64,000 bases of DNA, from assembly GCA_949318235.1 (NCBI GenBank), contig OX439132.1, positions 30,949,465 to 31,013,464 of the forward strand. Reading direction: 5' to 3'. The notes below the pieces were generated by a model that was not told the origin of the DNA, made no database searches, and saw only the letters and a program-made list of their open reading frames with translations. Positions 1 through 15,477 of this stretch are shown here, in pieces. The stretch comes from Ecdyonurus torrentis (taxonomy: Eukaryota > Arthropoda > Insecta > Ephemeroptera > Heptageniidae). Position numbers and translations under genes: made by a program. Every line of letters starts with the position of its first letter. Position 1 is the first letter of the stretch.

Positions 1-631
1 TATTCTAATTTAAAAAATTTTATTTACTTTTTTATAAGATTTTCCAATAAAGCTTTGAATTTCATCTTATAGTTATTTTTTTTATATAGAAATGAGAATG
101 CACTTATAAATTTTAATTATGTATATCTTGTCATGTAAACTGAGCTTTAAACTCGTTGTGTCTTTGCACCAAAAGACATTATATGAACCCTCCTCTTCAT
201 ATGGCGTATACACGTGCAATAACATAACACTTTACCAAAACACATCATAGGCATTTTAAAACAAAAATGGAGGTTATATAACATTTCACGTTCATGGCTT
301 ATTAACTGTAAAAAACTTAGCTGATTCTTTAATAAGAACTTACATTTAATCATCATACTTATTAATTTTACATATGAATAATTATATATTCTTATAAGTG
401 AAACATGTTAGTAATTTTTTTTTTTTATTGGTTTGAACTTATGAGTGGGACCATAGCATGTGTCATTTAAATTTCTACGTTTCAACTGCATACAGTATAT
501 AGTTTTTCAAAAATCGCTTTTAAGAAGTGATATATTAAAGGAAATTAGGGGTCGTTTTTCTGCGTAAATCTGATTGGTCAAATGATACCACAGGTAACAA
601 ACATTGTTTTTACAAAGTTTAAGGTATTTTT

Positions 632-754
<123 letters not shown>

Positions 755-1822
755 ATTTTCATCTTCTAACGTACGTGAGATGGTTTACATTACTTTTCTT
801 TATTGGAAAATCATTTTAAAATCTCTAAAAATATCACGAATTTCTTAAAATACAATCTTGTCGTTTAAAAAAATTGTGTTGTGTTGTTGAAAAGATAATG
901 GCAAAATTTCATTTTAAAATTATAAATATATTTTGTCTTGCAATAAAAAAAAAATCCAAAGAAAATTTTATTATTCCATTTCATTCTGTATTTTCTTAAA
1001 CTTTTCTTACTTAAACAAATGACAATTTTACTCCAAGAAAATAAAGCTATACATTTTTTTTCCAGTATGTTTTTTTCTTTTCAAAAGAAGTAAAAAAAAA
1101 TACGTATTTTTTTTATTTCTTCTCCCCTTGAAAACACACACAATGTGTACAATAATATTAAGACTCAAGCTTTATGTTAAAATCAATAGTTAATTAATTA
1201 AACTATTCTTAGATTTTGTGTGTATTCAGGTCGTTGCAATAAAATACACAAACAAACACACACACACATACCTTCTCCTTGCCTCCTTCATTGCTTATTT
1301 TAAAACATTAACTCACAATTTGCTTTCTCGTCTATGTATTTAATTAAAATGATCAAGTTTAATTTGTTGCGTTTAATACTTGTGTGTGTGAGTGTGTGTG
1401 AGTAAATGAGAGAGAGAGAGAGAGAGAGGAAAACTCCACGCGTAATGTTTTATTTTAGGAAAATGAATAATATCAAATTTACTTCTCTCTCTCTCTCTCT
1501 CTCTCTCTCTTTAATAAAATAAAGAATATTTTACTTTAATTTCTCTCGTCACTCACTCTCTCTTGATATTATAATAATATCATATATAATATAAGAAAAT
1601 AAGAAAAATATATTACATCACTCTTGCAATAAATTGACGTCATTTTATAGTACACCATAATTCATCTCATTTAACTTTATTTTTATATTATGTAGAGAGA
1701 GATTTTAAATTTTCTTATATTAAAACATTTAAATAATTTTATACTACCGTTTTTTAGCTTTTATCTAAATTATTTTTTGTTTACGTTTTTGTAACTTTCT
1801 TATCGCATAATAAAAAAATGGC

Positions 1823-1823
1823 T

Positions 1824-1898
<75 letters not shown>

Positions 1899-1900
1899 TT
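1823..1900. repeat. TTTA tetranucleotide microsatellite
   Basis: About 19 uninterrupted units. Confidence 0.95.
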
Positions 1901-2374
1901 CATGTAAAGGAATATGTTAATGCAATTTAGTTTGCAATTTAGTTTGGTCATGAATTTTTGATAAGGAATCTTTTAGAAGAGTGTTCCAATTTGATTTATT
2001 GGAAAGCTTTTGATGTAAAAAATTTATAAAGATTTTAATGTTAAATTTCTACGTAAGAAACTAAATTTTAAACAAAATAAATATTAACAGAACCAAGAAA
2101 AAAAATATATAGATAGGTGAGATTTAAAATAGCCTGCTTTGTCATACAATAAACATTTAAAATAAAATCATTGTCATTCTTTTTTATACACATAAGAACG
2201 TGTATATTTATAGCAGCCCATATCTAACGTGTGTGTGTGTTTTTTTTATATATATATAAAAAAATTCACAGACTTTTTTATGATTAATTAATAAACATAA
2301 TACATATATACGTTGCTTACAAAAACCCATTTATCTTTCTTCATCTATATTTTATATATATTTTTTATTCCTTC

Positions 2375-2379
<5 letters not shown>

Positions 2380-2420
<41 letters not shown>
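2380..2420. repeat. CT microsatellite
   Basis: About 20 units. Confidence 0.9.
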
Positions 2421-2422
<2 letters not shown>

Positions 2423-2738
2423 AACTTATAGGAAGCGAAGAAAAAAAAACATGTTACATTTGAAATGGGTTCTTAAAGATAAATTATTCAATATATGATT
2501 TTATTATTTAATGATATTTACAGTACGAGTGAGTTTTCTTTCTAGTTATTAAATGTTTTATTTTGTATCTACTAGAAAGGCCATTGTGATTAAATTTTGA
2601 TACGTAGCAATTGCCTAGTCGGAGCTACTTGTATTATTCATATGTAGGGCCACAGATATAGTGGCCGGACCGTATGAATTAAAGACGAACTCATATCGAT
2701 TGAGACGACCACTCCTCTATCCTCTTCTAAGTTTATAT

Positions 2739-2786
<48 letters not shown>

Positions 2787-3054
2787 TCATACATGTGCGT
2801 GGTGGTTTGGTATGTATGTATGTACACAGACAAAACTATATTGTATACATTAAACATTATACATTCTATAAATAATACAGTAGAACAGTATAATAAGTAT
2901 TATTTTGTTATATACTATAAAATGGACTTAAAAGCTACTTAATAATTTTAGGGGATATTTAAATAAGTATAGTATGTATATATTGTAGTATAGTATTATA
3001 TAAAGGATTTGTATGTATATTAATTCAATTACAAAAATTTAAACTGATATTGTG

Positions 3055-3056
<2 letters not shown>

Positions 3057-3138
<82 letters not shown>
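3057..3138. repeat. TA microsatellite
   Basis: About 40 units; a smaller one is at 2743-2785. Confidence 0.95.
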
Positions 3139-3143
<5 letters not shown>

Positions 3144-4398
3144 AAAATAATGGCAGATTTCTTATCATGGCTACAGATTTAATTTACCTTGTGTATATAA
3201 AACTAATTTAATTATATATAATTATGTTTTCATAATTATTAAATTTTTTTTTTTAAATATTAGATAATGATGTATGTTTTGTATTAATTGAATATTATGA
3301 TTACTGTTAAGTATTTAATGTCTGCGTTGTTCAATTAAAAATGACAACAATACAGGATGTTCAAAGTTTAACATGTTAAAATATTAATAATAATTTTTAT
3401 AGAAATAATATAACTAATAACCTACCACCTGCACTAAATATGGATTTTAAATCGAAAAAAAAATCCTGATGTAATTATTAAAAAGGTGAAAAAAGTACTA
3501 CAATTAATTGCTAATATTATTTTTTTTCTTTACAAAATACATAGTACGTGATCCTAAAGTATTACAAAAATGTACAATTACATTTTTCAATTTGTTATTG
3601 TTTATAGCTTGAAAGTATAAATTAAATCACAATAACTCTCTAAAATAAAAAGTATTATTACTGATTTGTTATATTTTATTTCATAATGATTATTGCAAGT
3701 TACAATTTATATTTTTCTTTACTTGCGATTTAAGATAACAATCTAAAGTTTGATATAAGGAATGCCCGCTTAGAAGTTTTTTTATTCCAAAAACTGTAGG
3801 ATGTATTATTAAAAAACTTTGCAATTACATTTTTTTATAAAAAAAAAAGTCGCTTTTATGTATAAAAAAATATAATATAATATTATAAAAATAAATTTTT
3901 TAAAAAGTTATCAAAAACTTTTTCTTCGTCATTTTTTTATAAGACAGAAGTTTTTAATGATTTTTGAGAAATAAATTATTATCTATGTAATAAAGGTTTA
4001 AAATAAATCAAAATAAACAATAAATTTTTACATTTAAATAAGTCTAATAAATAAATGAGAATTTTGAAATACTATAATAAAATTAATGTATAATATATAT
4101 CGACTCTTTCTATGTGCGTATAATGTATCAAAATGTTTCTTTTCCTTATATTTTCTATTTATATAAGTTCAATAAATTGGTTAGAGAAAAACAAAAGAAT
4201 TTTGAAAAGATTTGTTCGTATACTTTCACTATATCATTATGTTTCTTTAAACCACACAAATACATAAAAAGAAATACATGAGAGCTTATGAATATATAAT
4301 AGGATCAAGAAAAGAACGTTTGTTGACGTCACAGTTCTCTTTGATTTGTTGTGTCAACGCCATCAGTTGATATAGTTGAGGGATAAAAAACTACATAC

Positions 4399-4741
4399 TT
4401 AAAAGAATAGACCAGAGAAAAACATAAGCATTTGTATGACAAAACACTTGATGGGACTTACATAAATAACTTTAGTTTGTCTCAAAACCCAACAGTAGCC
4501 CCGTAGCAGTGATCAGAAATTTCGATTTATGCAACCCGCACAACATTTTCATACTAATTTTTGCATGTTTCTGACGTCATAAACATGAATAGTCACGTAA
4601 ATTGCATAATTAACAGTATTTTTACGCGCTCTCGTGGGGCTACATTAATATTCTAGTAACTATTGTGAACAGTTTCAAAGATCCCATTTCGTGTTTATTC
4701 ATTAAAAAGCACATGTTGTTTGTTGTGGTCTATGGCTTTAA
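4399..4741 (+). mobile_element. TTAA-flanked MITE, copy 1 (about 340 bp)
   Basis: Flanked by TTAA on both sides, with imperfect terminal inverted repeats around ATAGACCA / TGGTCTAT. It is highly similar along its whole length, in the same orientation, to 54292-54639. TTAA duplications are the hallmark of piggyBac-type transposition. It has no coding capacity. Confidence 0.85.
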
Positions 4742-5100
4742 GTCAGGTTATCAAACAAATTTGAATATACGTATTGGTGAGTTATCGAATGAAACCAAGA
4801 CTCAATTAGAAAAATGTGCAAAATTTTACTGTCATAATCATCCTTGTGCTACCTCCCTCTAAGATTTCAACCACATTTAATCGCCACCACTCTCATTTAA
4901 CTTTTAATGTATCTAGCAGAAACATTTTTAGACATTCGGTATTATTATTATAATAATAATAGTTCTTTATTGGGCTTAAGATTGTGAATAGTACATACAA
5001 AAAAAAAATACAAAAAATTACTTTTTTTAACAATGGATGCATTTTTAAATTTCAGAAATGATTTTAACTTAATTTAATTATTGTTGTTTTGATGTTTCAG

Positions 5101-8100
5101 GCAAAATTACTGGAGTCTTCTCATGCGTGGCTAGGGGCTTCAACGTCTTCGATCACCGGTAAGTTGCCTGTATAGTTGTATAGTATAAAAATATATTAAT
5201 CTGTACTATGATAGTTGTTCCTTTTTTTTTTTACCAAAGTGTGAGTGAAAGATTGCATAAAGTAATAAATTAGGAAATATTTTGTCAAAATCTATTCTGC
5301 GTAAACTTTCATTTAACTTGTATACTAACGGAAGGCTAAGATTCTGGTTCTTATTATTTTTATTATACACGTAAAGAAGATACTGAAGATTTAATTATGT
5401 TAGCTCTACAATGAATGCTTTACAGCAAAAAGTAACTTTTCATCACTCAAGAACTAAATCTCCACTGCAAAATCACTTTTTTTACAACGCAAAACATTAA
5501 ACGCCTAACAACAAAGTTTTTTTGGTTGAAGATCATATTAACTAAGGTATTATAGATAGGTATCGAAGAGAATATAGTTATTCAATTTTCTGTTGCCTTT
5601 AACTTTAGTTTATCTTAGAAGTTATATTTTGTTGCCCATTTGATCAATGTAATTTGACCCGCAATACACGTCTCCAGCTGACCAGTACTTTTCAGCAGGA
5701 ATCCTCTTTGGATTACATAAGTTATCTACTTGCTTTAATGTTAACTATGTTGTAAAGCAGAATTTGTGAGTTTTTCTCTTTTTCCATGTACAATTTTTTA
5801 GTATTTTCCAAATTATCCAACAAAAATTGTGTTGAAATGAAATAAATAAGATCATATTAAAGTATAATTATAAATTTGTAAATTTTCTGTAGTAAAGTGT
5901 CATTTTTCTTTTGTTATATAAACAAAATGATAAAGGTTAAATTACAACCTTTGAATTGCTCTACACAGTTAGAGTGCCTCTATTTATAGTAAACATACAA
6001 ATGTTGATCTTGAACCCACATGTAACTATTTTGACCCTTGATAAAAAGAAATATAATATATAATTTACTTAAAAGTGGTTAGCCTCTTCAGATCATTCAA
6101 GTAATTAAAAACACTCCAATATAATTAAGTTAATGGCAATTTTATCAATAATATTTAATTGATTAAAATGGTATAGTAACCATAAAAGAGTATACTCATT
6201 TCAAGATATAATAAATTGATTTTTTTTTTTAGTTGCTTGCTCTCATGAGTTGTAAGAGAGGGCAAATATAGTTGCAAATATAGATATAGTTGTTCAAATT
6301 TGGTATGGTTAAAAAAAAAGGCGTTTTTGTTATTTGTCATATTATGTAATTTTTTATAAATAATATTCCAATAAAATCAAACTTTTAAAATATAATGCTA
6401 TGTTTACTCCTTTTTTTTTTACCGTTTTTATTTTTATTTATTTAATACTATATCACTAATAATTTTTAATTATGATTGATATATTTTAGACAGATAATTA
6501 ATTATTCATAAAATATACGTATGTTTTGTATATAGTTGGAAAAAAACTCTAAAAAAATCATGAATTATGTAATATTATTTTGACTAGCGCAATATTGTAT
6601 CAAAACATGTTTACTTCCTTTTTCTATACACCAAAAATATTACAAAAAAAAAATATATATATTGCAGAGATATTTAATTTATTCTTTGTCTTTCTATAAA
6701 TTTTTTTCCCTCCGCAAGTCAAAATGATAGATACAGAAAAATAAAATGTTTTTCTTCTATAATATCAACTTCTTACTTAGTATTTATGATTGTATTATTC
6801 TATATTATTATAGACAAAAACAAAATAATCCAAAAAGAAGAGCTCAATATAGTTTAGTATATTTATATATTATATATATATATATATAGATAGATTTATA
6901 AGAAAAAATAATATAAAAATAAAGTTGTTTATATGTTTGTGCCAAATTCTATGTCAGATATAGTGTACATTTTTAAGATTGATGTGTTTTTATATATTTT
7001 TGAAGTTTCCGTGTATTAAAAATATTACATATATATACGTTTAAAATTTTATAAATATTAGTTTATTTTTAAAAATATAGTTAAATTTTTACTTTTCCTT
7101 AAAAAAAAGTATTCCCTGTACTCTTCATTGTAAAAATATTAAAATTTAAATAAACCCTCTTTGAATTTAGATAGAAAAATATATATATTTAGACAAAAGT
7201 GAGAAAATTTCAGACAAATTGTTAACAAAATTAATTTAATACTTTATCAACATTTTATTATTGTATAGTATAACCACGGTGATATTTCAAAATGTTCTAA
7301 CTCTACATACAGTATATGAGTTAGGATATTTATAATATATTGTACAATTTGACTTGGGACAGTTTCCAGGATCGCCATCGATATTATATACATTATATTA
7401 TGTACCTACATTTCATGCTTATTTCAATTTAATACGGTATTAAAAAAAATTATACATCAAATTAGATGCTAATCCTTACCTTCTAGATTTAGTAGATTTT
7501 TTTTTTTCATATAATACATATATGTGAATATTATACTTCGATATGTCTCTAGTCTCTCTTGGGGTTTGAGTTAATTTAATCAAGAACCTCTCTCCCTATC
7601 CACCCACCCACACCCCCCTCATCCTGAATGTTCAATGTGCCCCAAAGCTAAAGTAGCTTAATATAATATATGAGAGTTAGGCAAAGAAAACGAACACACA
7701 TACACATGATAATATAATGTATATATGCACTTACTTGCTGCTCCCGCGATATTATATAAATGTGATAAATTATTTTATATATTATAATATAACGTATATG
7801 GTTATATAGCAAATTATTGGAAATACTTTATAAGATTTTGATTAACATACTCACTATTTCTCTAATGTTTAACAACGATAAGTTTCATTGAAACATTAAA
7901 GAATTTTTTTTTACAAAAAAGACCCTGTTAGTTTTTAAGTAGACTATATTAGAAATTTTTTCGTATCATTTCGATTTTATTTCACTGCCAAAATATTGGT
8001 ACAACCGCCATATTATTTTCTCTCTCCTCTCTTCCCTTATCGTTTTGTTGCTTGATAATTACGAATTGATAATTTTACGAGAGTATAGCTTGAGTCCAAT

Positions 8101-10126
8101 GAAGCATATAATGTAAAACAACCAATTTCCCTACAGGTAAGAATTAATATTTAATAAAGCTCTGTGGTTCAAACCCTCTTTTTTTTCTCTCTCTCTCTCT
8201 CTCTCTCTCTATTTTTTTTCTGTTCTTTTCATTTTTTTATAACCTCATTTGATTTATTTTTTTATATAATATTTCAGAGATTTTTGTAATGCGCATACTT
8301 ATTAATTTTTCTTCTCTACGTACAAACAATATTATTTAGTCATATAAAATGTTTTAAAATAATTAAGATTTTCGTGCAAAAAAAAAAAAAAAAAAAAAAG
8401 TATTTTTGCTTTGGTAAAAAAAAGAAATAATTTATATTTTTCAAACTGATTGCATGATGTGAGACTAACAAAAAATTAATATTTTACTCCGTACATAATG
8501 AAAAAAATATTACGTAATATCCAGTCAATTTTCAGTTCATAAATAATAAGCTTTGCTTTTGATGGCAGCTTTTTTTTTTTTATTATTATTATTACAGAGG
8601 GGAAAGGGAAAAAAATACAATACTTTATTAGTGGTAAATAGCTTATATTGAATCTCAGTTTCAGAACAATCCAATAATACCTGGGATATTTTACTGATGT
8701 GAGTACTTAACGTGCGCATTATAAAAAAAAAAAAAATGAGGGGTAAAAAAAAAAAAAAAAAAAGCAATATTGCAATATCAATTTTTTAAATATGCTATAT
8801 ACGTTTGAAACAATACGCCTGTTTTCCAATGATGGATACACTTATTTTTATTAATTTATTAGAAAAGTAGTAGAACATGGTGATATTTTTTTTCTCTGTA
8901 AAATAATCCACTGATAATAAAAAGTAACACAAATCAGTGCATACAATATGTAACAGAGATTTGGAGAGATTGTTATGCACTCTTATAGTTAAAATTAAAA
9001 AATTAAAAAAATAGGAGTATTTAATATACGTAATAGTATGAAATGTTTCTAATATTGTAGTATTTACACATATAAACTCTAAAAATGTACTAAATTAAAA
9101 AATTATTGGCTTTCTTATATTTTATACTATACTATAATTTCATATATATACAATATTGCTGTAGTATTACGTATTTATATTATTCTATATTACACAGGCT
9201 ATTATATTTTTTATATAGTTTCTGTAGTAAAAACTGCTGTTACCAAGCTGACTAGAAGATTGCATCGATCACATACACACAGATGTATCAGTTACATCAA
9301 TCGTATACAGATTTAAGTCTAAGAATCTATATGCATGCAGGCTTTGCATAAAGTAATTTTAAATCACTACTGCATAGCTTATTTTTTACTTGACCTTCCA
9401 CAGAAATTGTGCCATTATAACACAGTAACCCCAAATTTGAACTGATACTGAAATAAATAATAATAATATTAATGAAAACGGATGTATTAACACGTATAAA
9501 AGATATGAATGCAATTTGAAGTCTTTATTGTTATATTAAATATTGGTACACTTAAGTTTGAAAGCAGAAATACACGTTCGGTGGACTCATATGCCAGTGC
9601 ACTCTGCCAGCCTGTGTGTGCGTATGTGTAGTTTCCATTTCCATTGTACCTGTCGACAAGAATTCTGTCTTAAAAAGACCATGGAAAAGTTGTAGCACAA
9701 TATGAAACAAAATATGAAGAAAAAAAAAACTGATCCACTGTGATCTTAATGAATGAAGTGGAGCCAAACTTTGACTTACGTTTAAAAATACTTTGGTATT
9801 AAAAACTTAATGAATGCAAGTCCTATAGAAAATTTTATACTGTTGCGAAATATCTAATCTCTTTGAAGAAGATACAGTCCTATAGAGTTCTGTTGGTACA
9901 CATCAGTTGTAAAAAGAGAAATCTTTTGTCAAAATTTTGTAACCAAATTTTCAAATACAATATACAAATTTTGAATAAAAATATTATATTTTGTTAGTGG
10001 TTTATGCCACTTGTACAAATTGAATAACGTCAAAAAAAAATACATATATTTGATATAATTATACAATATTTCAATTAAGTCAATTAATAGTATTTAATAC
10101 TTTTCATCACAACTATAAAAATCTAC

Positions 10127-10162
<36 letters not shown>

Positions 10163-11696
10163 TATTTGTAACATCATTTTTGTTAAGTTTAAAATATTAC
10201 CAAAAATCGGTAATAAAACTATTATTTTTTCCTCCCACTTATCTAAAATTAAATTACCACATTTTAGTTCTCACAATTACAAATTATTAAATAAATTTTA
10301 GATTCTTAACTGTTACAGAAAATTTCCTTTTCAAATTCAACACAGAATACTACTTTTCACATAATTTTTATAAAAAATGCATACAAGGTTCGTAGAAATT
10401 GTTGAGTATCCACTAAAGTAATATCTGTTATTTTCATATAATATCATATTAACACAATAATACTCTTTCGGATTGATAAATATAAAATTGAATTGTGTCT
10501 CTATAGAATATTAAATATAAAAACACATGTTCGGAAAAATAAAATAAAATAAGAGCATACATACAATTAAATAAGTTTAAAATTACTGTTTTCATACAAA
10601 CCCAAGCATGTGGTCAATTTTAATACAATAAAAGTCAGATTTGCGTGTTTTGTAAGCAAGTCAGTAAGTTGAATTAAACATTTATATGTTTGCATGCGTG
10701 TATAAATGTGTTTTTGTATTTTTAGTTCATTGGGGTAGAAACAAAACTACCCCTTTTATATATTGTAACTCACATACTACAAACCAATACTTAAATATTT
10801 TTTTTTATTATTAAAATAAAAGACAATTTTATTTTGTATAGTAGTCTCCTCTTAATAATTTTTTTAGCTTATAATTTTCTATATAATAACAAAAGTTTTC
10901 TATATAATTTTCTTTCTTTTTTTTTCCGATAATTTTATATTTCAATATAATAAACTTAACTACCATGTTATTTTATTACAAATTTTTGTATGTTTCAAAT
11001 TTGAAAAGTTCTATAATTATGTATCTTTTGAATAAGATATAAAATTAAATTATATTTTATCGATTATAAAAAATATATTTTTATTAAATTACTTTTAATT
11101 TTTATATATATATATATATATAATAAGTATAACTAAATTTAAAATTATTTTATAATAATTTTCTTATAGTTGTTATTAAATTTAAAGTAGCGCTTCTAAG
11201 ATAAAGAGTGTAAGAATCAGCAAAATTATAATTTTATTTAATTATAATTAATAATTAACTTGGTATTGTGTGATTTTATTTTTTAAGTTTTATTTTCATT
11301 CTTTAAATCCAATTTTTTTAATGTTAACTAAAAAATAATAAACTTGAAATATCGGCTGGATTTTTTCGATAATTTAATTTGAGAAAAATCACAATATTTA
11401 AATTAAATAAAGATTTACGTTAGCGATGTTTGTATACTGTTGTAATCTGAGTTTTTAAAATCGTTTTGCAATTAGAAAAAACATTGAGTAATCAGCTGGA
11501 TCGTCAAGTTTTAATCAATGACAAAAACTCTATTGCAAATCATTAATTTTCTAAAGTAAAACTTTAATAAAAAAATCTACTATAAAAATACATGTTAAAT
11601 AAGTGTTGATTCTTATGTCAATTTATTTAGACATTTCTCTAATTTTTCACAAAATAAAATTAAATTATAATATTTTAAAATAAAATATAATGTTAA

Positions 11697-11757
<61 letters not shown>

Positions 11758-14700
11758 ACTCACTCACTCACTCTCTCTCTCTCTCTCTTGTTTTATAATT
11801 AAATTAACTTTGAAACATTTTCCTTTATTAATTTATATAGTCTTACAAATTAAGTACAGATGTTAATTTTATTTGTATAATATAAAAGATGCATTCAGTA
11901 TTATTATTGTCTGTATGTTATTATTATATGACCTTGTAATGTTTTTATACTTGCGTAGTTAAAAGATATTAAAAATAATAATCATATTGTAGCTTGGATT
12001 TATTAATGTAAAATAGGATTTATTTATTTAAATACATGAATAATAAGGCTTAATTTTTTTATTATTATAAACTCTAAAAAAGTTGTTAAAAATAAAATAT
12101 TCTTCATATTTTACTTTAGGATGTTTCGCATTATTTTTCTTTCTCAAAATGCACACATAATATTTACATATTTTTTTATGTACATTTTATTAAAATAATA
12201 ATAAATGTTATTATTTTCATTATTGTTATTTTAAAGTGTGAATTGAGCGCTTGGATATATGTATGTATATATTATTTTATGTATATATATATTTTTTAAT
12301 TTAAAATCTCCCGCTTTAATGCAAATCATGATACGCAAATTTTTAATTACTATATAAAGTACGGATTTTTAAATACTCGTTAAACATGTTGCCACATGTA
12401 GTTTTATTTAATTGTAGAAATAAAATATAACTTTATTTTTTATTTAATTCCTCTCCCCTCTTCATCATTGTAATAATTATGTTGATGATTTTAAACATAG
12501 AATATTTTTAATGTTTAGCTTTATAACTATGTCATAAAATATGCAAATTTTATTTTTTTAACTTTTATTTTTATTATCATTTTTTTTTTACTACCTTCCA
12601 AGCGCAGAGATTATTTTAACTTTGATAGAACTACTCCATAAATTTATTATTATGTGTGCTGTAATAATATAAAAGACTGCATTTTTTTTTCACAAAATTG
12701 AAATATAAATAAATTATAATTTGCGTAAAATGTGCAAGAACAATTTTCCAAGCTAGAGTTTATTATTTATTTATAAAATACATTTCGTTTTTTATATAAG
12801 TTGATTACGCTTACAAAGAGATGTCTTTCAACTACTTTTTTTTTTAATGTATAAAATATCAAATTTGCCAATTAAAAATTGAATTAAATGTTGTATTTAT
12901 TTGAAATTTATTTATAAGTATGACTAATTATTATAAATTACACAAATTTATAATTAGCTTTAGTATTTTTCATCGATTCAAATTTGTCTTTTGAAATTGT
13001 TTGTATATTATTATTATTTTAGAATTTTATAAAATATGTCAAGTGACTTTCAAAATTTTATTAGCATGCTTAAATCAGTAGTTCTTGGTGTTTTAAGCAA
13101 AAATAAAATAGTAAATAAAAAAATGACAGTAACAATAAATGATTACACAAAAAGTGTCACACTTTTTTTTAACGCCTGTAGAGTATGCAACCAGTTGCTT
13201 ATTTGTGTATGACAAGTTGCCTAAAACTAAAAAATCTACGATAAAATAGACCAAATTTGCTCTTTTTGCAAGAAATAATCAAATTTATATTAGAATTTGC
13301 AATAGTTGAAATCTCTGGATTACCATATCTCATACATTACTTTATGCATTAATCTTTCTTGACTCAACTCACAATTATAACAGAAAAAAATGAAAACTAA
13401 CCACTTTTGCTCAATAAATCTATATTATTACTATTTTGTACAAAAATATTTAACACCCTTTTTGTCCCTTTTATATTTTAATTATTACTCGATGTGGTTA
13501 TGACAAAAATTTCACGTTTTTAAATAATGTATGTCATTTCAAAATGAATCTTGATTACTTACACTAAAAGAAATGTTACGCTTAAAGAAGTTTGGGATGA
13601 TTTTTCCTTTATTTATAAATTTCCATACAATATAACCCGGTGAATCCTCATTCTCACATTAAATAAACTGTACCTTAGTTTAATGTTCTTGTGTACTGTA
13701 CTAACAGTGCGTGCTTATGCCTGTGTTTTCCAGCAGACAGCTACCAATACCAGCTACAGTCCATGTGGCAAAAATGCTGGAATACGAATCAGAGTCTGGT
13801 ACATAATCTGCGATTTCGAGAGCGCGGGCCGCTTAAGTCCTGGCGGCCCGAGACCATGGCAGAGGCAATCTTCTCAGTTCTCAAGGAGGGGCTCTCGCTT
13901 TCCCAGGCTGCTCGTAAATACGACATCCCCTACCCAACCTTCGTGCTCTACGCCAACAGAGTGCACAACATGCTGGGACCCTCGGCGGACGGAGGCGCAG
14001 GTAATTTTTTTCAATTATTATTTATATATTTTACAATGGAGAACAAAAAACTCAAACTTTATGCTCACGTAAAGCATCTCTGGCAAGTCAGAATAGTACT
14101 CTGAATATTTACAACAGAAACTCAATTTTGTTTGCCAGAAGTTGCTTATTTATTTCATTTAATATTTACCTAATACATAAAATTATTATTTTGTTATCCA
14201 TTGTATTTTCTTATACATATAAAATGTTGAAAGAATAGATGTTGATCAATTTTTTTTATGGATTCATTCACTAGCGTACTTTCTTGAAAACACAGACTTG
14301 CGGCCCAAGGGGCGCGGGAGGCCGCAGCGAATCTTGCTAGGCGTTTGGCCTGAGGAACACATCAGGGGTGTAATCAGGGCCGTCGTGTTCAGAGACCCGC
14401 AACACATCAAAGAGGAAGCTCAGTCACTTGCTAGACTGGTAAGTTATAAAACAAATAATTACTTTAGTTAAAGTCTTACTGTGACATTTATTTCGCATCC
14501 AATATTCATTTTTACAAAACAAGTAAAAATAATTTTTGTTTTCACATTAATCTAACCTTCAAATTCAACAGTACTGCTTACAGGATCCTCTCTCGCAGTC
14601 TCCACAAGGCTACTCCAGCTCTACCAATGGTAATGATGGTGGAGGTAGCAGATCAGAAACTCCTACACCCGGATCTGCAGCAGCAGCTGCTGTAGCCGCG

Positions 14701-15120
14701 GTGGCACAGGGGCTTCGACAACAAATGTGTGGCCTCGCAGCTGGTGGTGAAGGTGGTAGTCAACAGGGCCCTAGTGCTGCTGCCGCTGCAGCCGCACTGG
14801 CATCAGCAATCTTAAGTCGTGAAGCAGCAGAGAGTATGCAAATTGGAGCAAGTCTAAATAATAATACTCTCAATGCACTCATGAACAACGGCATACCAGG
14901 AAGTAATTCTCTTCGTGGTCTAGGACTTGGAAATATAGGCGTTAGTGGTATGACTTATAAACCAGGTATGTTTGCACCCCCTAGACCAGAGAACTTATTT
15001 CAAGAAGATATTGAAGATATTGTTAAAAGTCCTTTAGATCATGTAGATAGTATGGATGAAAGCGAGTCAATTCAGCAGGTTAAACCTGAACCAGTATTGG
15101 CAGAAACATCAGCAGATTAA
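5101..15120 (+). CDS. BTB-pipsqueak transcription factor, bric-a-brac/jim lovell type (3' part)
   Basis: Nuclear sequence-specific DNA-binding regulator. Four exons join in frame: 5101-5158, 13734-14000, 14296-14438 and 14572-15120 (TAA), giving 338 residues; phases at the three junctions are 1, 1 and 0 and all introns are GT-AG. The first visible exon encodes a linker containing LLESSHAWLGAS. The second encodes the pipsqueak helix-turn-helix, about residues 54-102 (SWRPETMAEAIFSVLKEGLS, then YPTFVLYANRVHNMLG). The third carries an AT-hook-like RPKGRGRPQR followed by ILLGVWPEEHIRGVI, conserved in this subfamily. The last exon is Gly/Ala/Ser-rich and ends in an acidic tail with a sumoylation-like VKPE. 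The N-terminal BTB domain is not in the window, so the gene starts to the left, or its exons escaped me between 1 and 5100. Recalled family sequences fit jim lovell slightly better than bab1/bab2, but I cannot separate them without an alignment. Confidence 0.9.
5159..13733 (+). other. Large intron of the BTB-pipsqueak gene (8.6 kb)
   Basis: Begins GTAAGT and ends TTTTCCAG. The sequence is AT-rich with homopolymer and TA/CT tracts (8187-8210; 11699-11788, a CT run interrupted by CACT). I found no coding exon, RNA gene or recognisable transposon inside it. Confidence 0.75.
11699..11788. repeat. CT microsatellite with CACT interruption
   Basis: CT run, then five CACT units, then CT again. Confidence 0.95.
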
Positions 15121-15471
15121 TATATAATATAAAAATTTGAAATAATATACAGTATTTTGTGTCTATGGCCCAATTTTTATTTATATATAAATATTATGTA
15201 ATAATCACTATACTCCATAAGTATATTTAAAAAAATTGGTACCAATTTATATCATAAAATGTAAATTATTATAATCAGTGTAGAAAATCAATATAGTACT
15301 TGTTAAGTGTATAAATTTTTTAAAAGGGTGCTACTAAAGTTTTTTTTATATAGACTTATTAGTCATTCTTAAGAGAATATCATACGCATCGTCTTGTTTT
15401 TTTGTTTGTTTTTTTTTTTTTGTTTTTTTTTTTTTTCTTTTCTTTTTCTTCAAAAGTATTAAATAAAAATC

Positions 15472-15477
15472 CTATTT
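15472..15477 (+). terminator. Candidate poly(A) signal AATAAA of the psq gene
   Basis: First AATAAA seen downstream of the stop codon, about 350 bp after it. Such hexamers are frequent by chance in sequence this AT-rich, so this is only a candidate. Confidence 0.25.

Noticed and set aside
4665..4862. 65-codon plus-strand ORF
   Set aside because: Starts inside a MITE and runs into unrelated flanking DNA; no splice or codon support.
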